Positions 1 to 7,836 of a stretch of 64,000 nt of DNA are shown here, piece after piece. Position 1 is the first letter of the stretch; every line of letters starts with the position of its first letter. A model generated the notes under the pieces. The model was not told the origin of the DNA. It did not search any database and was given only the letters and a program-made list of their open reading frames with translations. The position numbers and the translations under genes were made by a program. Location of the stretch: positions 1-64,000 of the forward strand of contig SBGX01000012.1 of the NCBI GenBank assembly GCA_006226425.1. The letters are read 5' to 3'. The DNA comes from Bacteroidota bacterium. GTDB taxonomy: Bacteria; Bacteroidota; Bacteroidia; Flavobacteriales_D; Crocinitomicaceae.

Positions 1-92
1 GGATAAGCTGTTGGGACATCTTGTTGAGCCAGAGTTCCAAAGCATAAGAGGCTAAAGGCAAAATAGAATGGGAGTTTTAGCAGTTCTTTCAT
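1..92 (-). CDS. Secreted protein, N-terminal fragment (runs off left edge)
   Basis: Only the first 30 codons lie in the window. They read as a signal peptide: a lysine-containing start (MKELLKLPFYF), a hydrophobic core and a likely cleavage after TLA, followed by QQDVPTAY. The start codon is the ATG at 92-90, 10 bases after the stop of the upstream transglutaminase-like gene on the same strand, so it is probably the third gene of that operon. Nothing can be said about the mature protein. Confidence 0.6.
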   Translation of the reverse strand, partial: MKELLKLPFYFAFSLLCFGTLAQQDVPTAY

Positions 93-102
93 GTGACTAA
101 AG

Positions 103-1260
103 TTAATGATTATTTCCATGTTCCGGCTGTCTTAAATGACTGATCCAGCTTTCATACATTTTTTGTGGCACTTCCCGGAATCCGAGTTGATAAATGCTTC
201 GGATTAACTCTTCGTGTTCCTTTTTTAAAGCTAGGTCAGGGTCAATTTTGAGCTGTGCGAAAAGGACTTTCGCTTTTAGCAAACGGGCATTGATACAGTT
301 CGGAAAGTTCTTTAGTACCTCTTCGCAGCAGGAAAGAATAAATTGACCGTCTCCCATTCCCCTTTGAAAGTGGTAAGCCTGTGCCAAATCCAATAGAACG
401 AGCGAAATTTCTTCCTGTTTACTCAACGCTTTCATGTAGATGCCACTTTGTACAGCTTTTAGAGAGATGTAACCGGAAGACATGATCCAGCCATCCGAAG
501 GAAAGCTGGCACTCGTTAATTCTGTGTTGAACATTCCGGTGGCTTTAGCCGAATGTTTTAGATAAATATGATGAGGTGCAAGGGCTAAATGGCTGGGAAC
601 GTCCCAGGCATCTGCCAGCATTTTGTAGAGGTAAACCAAAGCCTGACAATTTCCTTTTTTGCTATTCAATAATTTTGAAACCAGATTTCGATCCCAACGA
701 TTCGAGTCAAAAGCCTGTTCGTGATCATACAGAAAGGGGAGGTGCTGGAGTTCCACGCCTTGAGATTCCATTCGTAGGGTGTCTGTGATAAGGTGAAATA
801 ACGAAGCGTGTTTGAGCATTTGTTCCTGGTCTGTTTCCTGGTAGAGAAACACTTCTGCATGACTTTGTTTGTGTAGTTCGGCCAGATAAAGCAGGTTTTG
901 CAATTGCGCTTCAAAGTGCTTGCGATCCAACGAACCATTGTGAAAGGCATTCTCCATGTGGAAAAGGGCTTCTTTGAAGCTTTCTTTAGCCGGATTCCGA
1001 ATCAATGATTGAATGCGCTTAAATGCAAGTGCATAGTAGTCCGGGGCCAAGTCTTTGTGTATCTCATGTTTTGATCTATTGATCAATTCCATTGGAATCA
1101 AACTATCTGCTCTTTCCTGTGCGTGGCTGATTGAGTCCAGATGAGCTGTTTTTTCTTCCGTGGTAGTAACAGTTGTTAGATTCGTTTTTCTGGCGCAGGC
1201 AAACAGGACAATGATTCCACAGAGTAGAACAGAAAGTTTCTTCAATCCTCGTTTATTCAT
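103..1260 (-). CDS. Transglutaminase-like lipoprotein with C-terminal helical repeats
   Basis: A 385-residue predicted lipoprotein (lipobox around LFAC, Cys21). A transglutaminase-like core is suggested by KKGNCQALVYLY (Cys205), ALAPHHIYLKH (His230/231) and FNTEL (about residue 245), the Cys-His-Asn/Asp order of this papain-like fold. The C-terminal third (about 280-370) is helical and TPR-like. It is a paralogue of the gene just upstream (1253-2605), with which it overlaps by 8 bp, so the two are translationally coupled. The role is unknown; a periplasmic or surface peptidase, or a cross-linking or scaffold function, is inference. The sequence does not show whether the Cys-His pair is active. 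Confidence 0.65.
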   Translation of the reverse strand: MNKRGLKKLSVLLCGIIVLFACARKTNLTTVTTTEEKTAHLDSISHAQERADSLIPMELINRSKHEIHKDLAPDYYALAFKRIQSLIRNPAKESFKEALFHMENAFHNGSLDRKHFEAQLQNLLYLAELHKQSHAEVFLYQETDQEQMLKHASLFHLITDTLRMESQGVELQHLPFLYDHEQAFDSNRWDRNLVSKLLNSKKGNCQALVYLYKMLADAWDVPSHLALAPHHIYLKHSAKATGMFNTELTSASFPSDGWIMSSGYISLKAVQSGIYMKALSKQEEISLVLLDLAQAYHFQRGMGDGQFILSCCEEVLKNFPNCINARLLKAKVLFAQLKIDPDLALKKEHEELIRSIYQLGFREVPQKMYESWISHLRQPEHGNNH

Positions 1261-2605
1261 GTCCCAATTGATTTAACCAGTTTTTGTATTGAGTTTCACT
1301 CATGTATTCCAGTCCTAAACCGTCTGTTAAGGCATACAACTTGTTTCGTTGGATGAAGAGTTTTTTTGTCACCGGATCATTGATCACTTCCCGTTCTTCC
1401 CGATAAGCTTTTTGGTAGGCCACATAATTGAGCAACACGGTATAGTAATTTGATTTTTCCAGAAGGGCTAAAACGTTCGTTGAGTGTACTTCCAATACCC
1501 GATTCATGCACTGCAAACTAAAGGCATCGTATGCGACTCGCATATCGCGGGTATGAAAACGCATCCGGTAATAAAGGGCCAGATCATTCAGACAATTAGC
1601 GACGACCATTTTTTTGTTGAGGGTGTCCATATAAACCCCGCTACGGATCGCTTCTGCCTTGACGAAGCCGGAGGCGACAAGCCAGGAATCTGAAACGATG
1701 TGACCGTTTGTTAGTTCCAGATTATACAAATCTCCATTGCGTTTTCGGCATTTGATAAAACTATGGGAGGGGGCAAAGGACAAATAGGCTTTTCCGCCCA
1801 GTTCTTCGACCAGGATCAAAAAGAGGAGGGGCATGGACTTACATTGTCCGCTTTTTTCGGCGAGCAGTTTACTTACAAAGAGCTTTCGCAGGTCACGCAC
1901 CCCGAATGGATCACTGAAATCATAGGCGATTGGGTAAGACTTTTGCGGTTTTATTTGCTCTGAAAGTGTCAGCGTATCACACAAATAACGATGGACAATG
2001 TAATTGATGTTCTGTTCATTCACGTCCAATTGTTCCTGCTTTAAACAGGCTTTTAGAAAGAATCCGGTTTGCTCCAGTTGTTTACAGTAATCCGTATAGT
2101 TCATACGTCCATCAAAAAAGGCATTTTCACAAAGAAAAACGGCTCTCTTGAGACTCATGGGGCTTTCCCCTTCCAACATGGTATTTATTTCGGAATAGGC
2201 TTCCTGAAAGCGAAAGGAACTTTGTTTGCTCACCGCATCCGGGAGGGATGTACGGATGATCTGCTCGTTTTCCTGAAAAGTGAATTCTTTTTGAATCAAC
2301 TCCTGGATATAGCGAATGGAGTTTTCCTGTTTCTCTGGAAATAAGGATTCACCGTTCATTCTTTCCGAACGCTTTTGGTAATAGGCAAAAATCGCGTTTG
2401 GTGATTGCGTGATGCTCTGTGATTTATTTTGGGTGGGATGCCTTACAATGACCGGGGGAGGGGAATAGGTTTGCTTATTCGATGGCCTGCCTTTGTTCAC
2501 GTCAATGACCTGATAGTGCTGGAAAGAGGGACTTGTTTGGGATAAAAAAGGAAGGCAGGACCAAAGGAAAAGGAGGGTAAATACTATAGAATTTGTTTTT
2601 TTCAT
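1253..2605 (-). CDS. Transglutaminase-like secreted protein, paralogue
   Basis: A 450-residue protein with an N-terminal signal sequence (hydrophobic residues 8-21, then SQTSPS). It shares an order of motifs with the next gene: KSGQCKSMPLLFL (Cys255), SFAPSHSFIKC (His281), YNLELTNG (about 294-301), then a shared W(I/L)(M/V)(A/S)SG(Y/F) block and an (I/V)xSG(I/V)YM block before a helical tail. This supports a tandem duplication. Compared with its partner it has a longer linker after the signal peptide (about residues 25-90, rich in Pro, Gln and Ser). It is first in a run of three same-strand genes. Function unknown; the transglutaminase-like fold is inferred from the motifs. Confidence 0.65.
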   Translation of the reverse strand: MKKTNSIVFTLLFLWSCLPFLSQTSPSFQHYQVIDVNKGRPSNKQTYSPPPVIVRHPTQNKSQSITQSPNAIFAYYQKRSERMNGESLFPEKQENSIRYIQELIQKEFTFQENEQIIRTSLPDAVSKQSSFRFQEAYSEINTMLEGESPMSLKRAVFLCENAFFDGRMNYTDYCKQLEQTGFFLKACLKQEQLDVNEQNINYIVHRYLCDTLTLSEQIKPQKSYPIAYDFSDPFGVRDLRKLFVSKLLAEKSGQCKSMPLLFLILVEELGGKAYLSFAPSHSFIKCRKRNGDLYNLELTNGHIVSDSWLVASGFVKAEAIRSGVYMDTLNKKMVVANCLNDLALYYRMRFHTRDMRVAYDAFSLQCMNRVLEVHSTNVLALLEKSNYYTVLLNYVAYQKAYREEREVINDPVTKKLFIQRNKLYALTDGLGLEYMSETQYKNWLNQLGHE

Positions 2606-2656
2606 AGAGTCCTACCAAAATACAGATTTTGACAGAAAGCAGAATGAATAAATAAG

Positions 2657-4873
2657 TCAATAAATGAGATTGGAAATAGATGTGTCGATTACCTTTTCAA
2701 AAACTCCAACGACCCTAAACCGCGATAATTCATCATTTTTTAGTTCAATTGTGTTATAGGAAGTGTCATAAGATTGTGGTTTCAAAAGAATTTTGTGGTG
2801 TTTCCATCCGTTTTTATCCTGAAATTTTTTACTCTCATATTCTTTTATTGTATAACATGATCCAAGGTCCTGATCCTGAAAATCAGTGCTCTCAACCAAT
2901 ACAATTTGTCCATTTCTGGAACCGCCCAAGTACTTACGGAAGAGGCAAATGGATCCATGTGGAATGATCTTATTCATTGATTCACCGATAACTTGGCAAG
3001 CGAACAAATCCGTGCTTGGTTTTACATTTTTAGGTAGCTTGATCCATTTCGTTTCTTCAACTGTTTGATGTTTTCCAAAGTTTCCGGCAGCCACTTTTAA
3101 GTTATAAAGGGGAATTGAGTTTTCATAGGGAATAATCTTGTCTTGAGGTATGAGTATTTCTAATTCACCCGAATTATTTTCATATTTGGGAATAAATGAT
3201 TCGAAGTATTTTCGCAGCTGTGGGTCACAAACATATACGTAGGTGCCTTTTATACCACGAAGCATGATCGTTTTGTAAATATTGACAATAAATGTCTTAA
3301 GCTCTTCTTTTGATTCTACAGACTGCTTCCCATTTTTATCAAAGTAGTTTTCTTCTCTGATAATAATTTCCTTTTTAATGGGATCATATGAAATTTCATT
3401 CCCGAAAATGATCCCGGCGTAGTTTAAATCATACCCTTGAGTAGTGTGAATGCAACCTACTTCATTAATTGAATTTTTAGAGTTTATCCAATCGCTCGAT
3501 GTTCCATTCCACTTTAAATGAATTCCATCTATTTCTATATCCAAAAGTTCTGGGTTCTTATTCGATATCCATTCCCAAGAATAGCCAGCGATTAGACGAG
3601 ACAAACCACTTTCATTATTTCTTTTTTTTATCTGAGAGAACATCTCTTCCAAAGATTCGAATAAGATGAATTCATATTCGGTTGAGTTAAAATTATTTTG
3701 GGAATAATGTAATTTGCAATTTAGGAGCGAATCAATGAAGTCAACATAAGCGTTTCCTCCCATTGCTCTGAATTGTGATTTTAGCTTTAATATTAAGGTG
3801 TTCTTATTTGATTTTAGCTTGCAAAAAGCTTCTTTTTTTACGTCCGAAGGTTTTATAGATTGTCCTTCATCATAGAACAGTATGGTATTCAATGATTGCA
3901 TTGTTACCCAATCTAATTCACTACAACTGTATTTGTCTAGATTTAAAGTTTCACATGTTTTATCGAAAGCTCCAAAATAAGTGCCCAGATTAACTCTTCT
4001 TCGCAACCTATGTGATTCATCAACCATTAATATATCGTACTTACCTTTACGGACTTCTGCTGGGCTTATGACCATGTTTGCATTCAGGCCTTTTATATTC
4101 TTAAAAACTTTTTTTAACGTTGTTCTAAATGAAGACATAGGTACCACTAGCGCCATTTTGGGTTTAGGAAACCTCTTTTTAACTTGATTTACAAGCTCAA
4201 CAAAGTTGTCTTCTTCTGTTCCGAATCCCCTGAAACTAAAATCGCTTAATTCACTAGAAAGCATTTTAAAGAGAAAGGTGGCTAAAATAGTTTTTCCAGT
4301 ACCAGCTCCACCTTCTACAATGGTATTTTCAAACTTTCTTGTTGCTAGACTTTCAAGTATTTGCAGTAAACTATTCCTTTGCTCTGTAGTTAGGCTTTTA
4401 TACGGTGAATATTTGAATAAGTCAGAATTGCCTATATGTTCTATTGAATGTTTTGTAATTCCTTCAGAGCGCAATTGATCCCAGATAGTATTGAAAATCT
4501 CCCAATACACTTCTTTTTTTTGGTAGTAGTTATGATTCGCTAATCCTAGATTGCCATTTAGAAGTTGATAAACATTGTCTCCAGACATATATTTGATTAG
4601 GTTCGACTCAATGTCAAGTGTAGCTGATTTGTTGAATTTTTCACTAGCTATGAGATGAACGGATGTCAACTTACTCTTTTTATAGTGCTTTAAGTGTGTG
4701 CCCATTCTAGAATAGGTGTCTGTAGTCTCTCCTATGTATGCTATTTTAGTCTCTTGGTCACTAAGAATGTATACTAATGGCCATAAATCCTTAGCAAAAT
4801 GATTGGCGCTAAGGTTTTCAAAAAGGCTACTTTCGAAATCGTAATGATTTATTTTGATTTGAGTTGGAATCAT
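2657..4873 (-). CDS. GIY-YIG nuclease / DUF2075 helicase / S24 peptidase fusion
   Basis: A 738-residue three-part protein. Residues 32-100 form a GIY-YIG nuclease-like domain: VYIL (34-37), AYIGET (45-50), Arg56, His60 and the Glu of DIES (about 89). Residues 160-565 form a DUF2075 (Schlafen-group) P-loop helicase-like domain: Walker A EGGAGTGKT (187-195), Walker B ILMVDESH (281-288), FYDEGQ (333-338), QFRA (367-370), HTTQGYDL (476-483) and an Arg-rich MLRGIKGTYVYVCD block (537-550). Residues 620-735 resemble the S24/LexA peptidase: VIGESM (Ser632) and YTIKEY (Lys677) give the Ser-Lys dyad. It directly follows a MazG-like gene (stop and start abut, TAAATG). A DNA-damage- or phage-triggered nuclease/helicase is inference. 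The region looks AT-richer than its neighbours. Confidence 0.82.
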   Translation of the reverse strand: MIPTQIKINHYDFESSLFENLSANHFAKDLWPLVYILSDQETKIAYIGETTDTYSRMGTHLKHYKKSKLTSVHLIASEKFNKSATLDIESNLIKYMSGDNVYQLLNGNLGLANHNYYQKKEVYWEIFNTIWDQLRSEGITKHSIEHIGNSDLFKYSPYKSLTTEQRNSLLQILESLATRKFENTIVEGGAGTGKTILATFLFKMLSSELSDFSFRGFGTEEDNFVELVNQVKKRFPKPKMALVVPMSSFRTTLKKVFKNIKGLNANMVISPAEVRKGKYDILMVDESHRLRRRVNLGTYFGAFDKTCETLNLDKYSCSELDWVTMQSLNTILFYDEGQSIKPSDVKKEAFCKLKSNKNTLILKLKSQFRAMGGNAYVDFIDSLLNCKLHYSQNNFNSTEYEFILFESLEEMFSQIKKRNNESGLSRLIAGYSWEWISNKNPELLDIEIDGIHLKWNGTSSDWINSKNSINEVGCIHTTQGYDLNYAGIIFGNEISYDPIKKEIIIREENYFDKNGKQSVESKEELKTFIVNIYKTIMLRGIKGTYVYVCDPQLRKYFESFIPKYENNSGELEILIPQDKIIPYENSIPLYNLKVAAGNFGKHQTVEETKWIKLPKNVKPSTDLFACQVIGESMNKIIPHGSICLFRKYLGGSRNGQIVLVESTDFQDQDLGSCYTIKEYESKKFQDKNGWKHHKILLKPQSYDTSYNTIELKNDELSRFRVVGVFEKVIDTSISNLIY

Positions 4874-5203
4874 TTAAAGTTCGTTATACTTTTTTGCAGT
4901 TCCTTTTGACTTACTCACAGGGTATTTTTCTCCGTTCTTTTTTATTTTTTCTAAAAGAATTTCCTTTACGTTAAAGTCATACTTTTCTGCCAAGAGAAAA
5001 GCATATGCTAAAACATCCGCCAACTCCTCTTTTACTCTTTCTAGATTAGCCTCTCCAGCAGATTTCCAAAGAAAATTTTCTAAAAGTTCTCCTGCTTCAA
5101 TGTTGAGAGCAACTGCTAAATCTTTAGGATTATGAAACTGCTCCCAATCTCTATCATTTCTAAAACGGATTAAAGTCTCAATAATTTCTTCTATGTCACT
5201 CAT
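4874..5203 (-). CDS. MazG-like nucleotide pyrophosphohydrolase
   Basis: A 109-residue all-alpha NTP pyrophosphohydrolase of the MazG/dCTPase (RS21-C6, XTP3TPA-like) type. The metal-binding helices are visible as EAGELLE (EXXE) and EELADVLAYAF (EXXD), preceded by the typical RDWEQFHNPKDLA start. Such enzymes hydrolyse (d)NTPs to monophosphates and clean up modified or excess dNTPs. Its TAA stop is followed with no gap by the ATG of the GIY-YIG/DUF2075/S24 gene, which implies coordinated, coupled production. Acting with its partner in dNTP depletion or defence is inference; a lone house-cleaning dCTPase is the plain alternative. Confidence 0.85.
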   Translation of the reverse strand: MSDIEEIIETLIRFRNDRDWEQFHNPKDLAVALNIEAGELLENFLWKSAGEANLERVKEELADVLAYAFLLAEKYDFNVKEILLEKIKKNGEKYPVSKSKGTAKKYNEL

Positions 5204-5243
5204 ATTTTATTTCTAAATGAAATATAACTATTTGCTAAAGGTA

Positions 5244-5393
5244 TTACTTTATTTTTCCTTTGTAAAATTCATTGTGTACACTGGGTTGAAAATTTAGAAA
5301 GAGTTGTTTTTCCATGTTTAGTTTGTGTCGTTTACCAAGTTCAGCAAAAGGCACATAGGATTTCTTCTTAATTGGTTTAGTATCATGATTCAT
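5244..5393 (-). CDS. Possible 49-residue basic peptide upstream of the MazG-like gene
   Basis: A short ORF reading MNHDTKPIKKKSYVPFAELG and onward to a GKIK C-terminus, rich in Lys. It ends 40 bases before the MazG-like start on the same strand, so it could be a leader gene of that unit. No family is recognised. With no conservation data it may be non-coding; it is listed because its composition is protein-like and it sits in the only large gap of the window. Confidence 0.3.
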   Translation of the reverse strand: MNHDTKPIKKKSYVPFAELGKRHKLNMEKQLFLNFQPSVHNEFYKGKIK

Positions 5394-5417
5394 TTAATCC
5401 CGAAATCACAAATTCTT

Positions 5418-5528
5418 TTAGTTAAGTGAATAAGGAAAACCATAAGGCAATTTTTCATTGCTTGGATCGTTGATCTCATTTCTAATGAAGCAGAAAACGT
5501 AGACTACAGCGAGCGTTGATGAGCTCAT
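5418..5528 (-). CDS. Possible 36-residue peptide or gene remnant
   Basis: An ATG-started ORF with a hydrophobic stretch (STLAVVYVFCF) followed by a polar tail (NEINDPSNEKLPYGFPYSLN). It lies 24 bases upstream of the 49-residue ORF and just downstream of the TonB receptor gene end. It could be the broken tail of a lost gene or a small membrane peptide. The rest of the 5204-5540 gap shows no RNA gene or clear hairpin. Confidence 0.18.
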   Translation of the reverse strand: MSSSTLAVVYVFCFIRNEINDPSNEKLPYGFPYSLN

Positions 5529-5540
5529 AACACTCTGAAA

Positions 5541-7760
5541 TCAATCAAATTTGATCTTTAGCCCAAGGTTGAAAAAGAAACCGTCCAGCGGCGCCCAAAC
5601 TTCAGTGAATTGGGGTGTTTGATTAGGGCCACTCAACAGGGATTCGTAACGAGTCTGACGAGTGTCTGTAAAATTCTCAGCATTCAGGAATAGTACAAAA
5701 TGTTCAAGTGTTCGCTCAACGATGACTCCGGTGGTGAACAGGGAGCGGGTGTGTTTGTTGGAGGAAAGAAGCTGGCTGGACTTGTACTCGTAATCCCAAC
5801 CGATACGCCATTTGTTTTTCACGACAAAAAGTAAATCCCCCTTAATACTATGTTTGGGGGTTAAAATCAGGTCATTTTGGGTAGAGCCGGATTGGAGAAA
5901 AGCATCAGTATAGGTATATCCCAGGAACCAGGTGAACTTCCAAAGTGTCAATTTGATCTGGGATTCAAAACCCTGGCTGATCAAGGTATTATTGGAAGCA
6001 GATTGGTAAAATAGGGCGCCTGTGCTGTCTGAATTGAGCAATAGGGGATTTTGGATGCTATTGTAGAAAAAAAGCTGATTCAGTGTTAGAAGTACATTTT
6101 CAGAGCCAAAGGAGGATTGGTACTTAAAATCCAGGTTGCCTCCATAGGATTGTTCTGCTTTGCTGTTTTCAAAATCGATGGCGCGGATACGATCATACCC
6201 AAAGGCTTCGGATTCCTCATTGAAAATGGTGGGCATGCGATATCCCATTCCTCCTCCCAGTCGAATGCTGAAGCTTCGGTGAATTTTGTAGAGCGCATTA
6301 ATTCTTGGGAGAAAAAATGGAGTTCCTGAAAACTGACTAATTTCAGATTGGGCGGTGGCATGATCGGCACGTAGTCCTGTTTCCAGAGATAATTTTTTGG
6401 AAATGTCCCAGAGGTGATTGATGAAAACACCTCCTGTGAGATAGCTTTGATCCCGTTTGCCAAGACTGTCAGCATGTTCTTCCCGAAAACGATCTGTGTA
6501 CAAGTTGACTCCCGTACTCAAAAAATGTTTTTCGCCCTGATAAGAGAAACTGAATTCAGAAAATGAGTTCAGTTGGGTCCCCTGGAAACGAGTGAAGGAT
6601 GCTTCATTTCGGTTTGGTGTGATGCGAATGGAACGCTGAAAACTACTAACGCTATTTTTCAGTTTCAACATGCTTCGGGCACCGAGTTGATGACTGGCAG
6701 AAAATTGACTGGTATAACGGGTGCTTTTTTGACGGTCTGCGTAAAAATGACTGCTGTCACTTTCGGCACCGTTTAAAAGAGACATATCTCCGGCATTTCT
6801 GGTTTCTTTGGAAATGTTTGCTCCAAAGTAGATTTCCGATCGGTCATCCGGATAATAAAACAGCTTTGGGTTAAAATTAAACTTGCTGACATCCGGAATG
6901 TCTGAGTAGCCATCTTTATCTGCATCATAAGGCTTGTGCAGGTGGAAGGAAGCGAGGTTCGTAAAACCAAATTTTCCGAATTTTTTAGAGGCAAATGCAT
7001 TAAAATCGCGTGCACCGATATGGGAGCCATTCATGTGAAGAAGAACTTCATCCCGATCACCTTTTTTGCTAAGCAGGTTAATCAAACCTCCAATGGCCCC
7101 ACCACCATATAGGGTAGATGCAGAACCTTTGATATATTCTACTTGTCGCAGATCGAGGGGTGGAATTTGTAAAATGTCCAAACTTCCCGAAAAACCTCCA
7201 TAAAGCGGAAATCCGTCTTTTAATAATTGTGTGTAGCGCCCATTTAGCCCCTGGATGCGCACCACGGCTCCATTGGAAGAAGCTGCTGTAGTTTGAACCT
7301 GGATTCCGGTGCTGTGTGTGATGAGGTGAGAAATCTTACTGGGCTCCATAGAGGCGGCCTCGTCAATTTCTTCTGTCAGAATTTCTGTTCTCGTTGGCAA
7401 ATTGCTGATGCTCCGGTTAGCCCTGCTGGCTTCCACAATGATTTCGTCGACCTCCAGTTGTTCCGGAACAATTCGAACAATAAGTTTTTTCGGAGCCGGA
7501 ACTTGAATAAGTGTCCTTTTTTCGTGAAATCCGTGCGCTTTACAAAGCAAATAAAAAGGAGTATTGGGAATCCCTGAAATTTGAACATTTCCATCCTCAT
7601 CACTAACTCCTCCATTGGAAGTGCCTTCAATGAAGACCTTGACGCCGTAGATATTTTCTCCAGTGATACTATCTATGACCTGAACATTTAACTTCTCTTG
7701 TGAAAAACCAAGCAGGGTAAAAAGAAGGGAAAATGATAAAAAAAGCAAGCGGGACTTCAT
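5541..7760 (-). CDS. TonB-dependent outer membrane receptor
   Basis: A 739-residue outer-membrane receptor. A signal peptide (MKSRLLFLSFSLLF, cleavage near GFSQ) is followed by a carboxypeptidase-regulatory-like beta domain (about 24-100), a plug domain (about 110-235, with VRIQGLNGRYTQLLKDGFPL and YIKGSASTLYGGGAIGGLIN) and a 22-strand barrel ending in an aromatic C-terminal strand (LGLKIKFD). The family imports siderophores, vitamins or other nutrients using TonB energy. No SusD partner is adjacent, so it is not a SusCD glycan system. The substrate cannot be read from the sequence; iron-chelate or cobalamin types are typical for this size. Confidence 0.9.
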   Translation of the reverse strand: MKSRLLFLSFSLLFTLLGFSQEKLNVQVIDSITGENIYGVKVFIEGTSNGGVSDEDGNVQISGIPNTPFYLLCKAHGFHEKRTLIQVPAPKKLIVRIVPEQLEVDEIIVEASRANRSISNLPTRTEILTEEIDEAASMEPSKISHLITHSTGIQVQTTAASSNGAVVRIQGLNGRYTQLLKDGFPLYGGFSGSLDILQIPPLDLRQVEYIKGSASTLYGGGAIGGLINLLSKKGDRDEVLLHMNGSHIGARDFNAFASKKFGKFGFTNLASFHLHKPYDADKDGYSDIPDVSKFNFNPKLFYYPDDRSEIYFGANISKETRNAGDMSLLNGAESDSSHFYADRQKSTRYTSQFSASHQLGARSMLKLKNSVSSFQRSIRITPNRNEASFTRFQGTQLNSFSEFSFSYQGEKHFLSTGVNLYTDRFREEHADSLGKRDQSYLTGGVFINHLWDISKKLSLETGLRADHATAQSEISQFSGTPFFLPRINALYKIHRSFSIRLGGGMGYRMPTIFNEESEAFGYDRIRAIDFENSKAEQSYGGNLDFKYQSSFGSENVLLTLNQLFFYNSIQNPLLLNSDSTGALFYQSASNNTLISQGFESQIKLTLWKFTWFLGYTYTDAFLQSGSTQNDLILTPKHSIKGDLLFVVKNKWRIGWDYEYKSSQLLSSNKHTRSLFTTGVIVERTLEHFVLFLNAENFTDTRQTRYESLLSGPNQTPQFTEVWAPLDGFFFNLGLKIKFD

Positions 7761-7836
7761 CCTAAAGTAATTTTCCCTCGAAATTAGGACATTTTTCGAA
7801 TCAAATAGGTAACAATGGTTGCTTTCAATGAGAGTT

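Noticed and set aside
2657-5203. Part of a CRISPR, BREX or restriction-modification system
   Set aside because: There are no repeats, no methyltransferase and no cas or brx genes near; only a general defence link can be argued.
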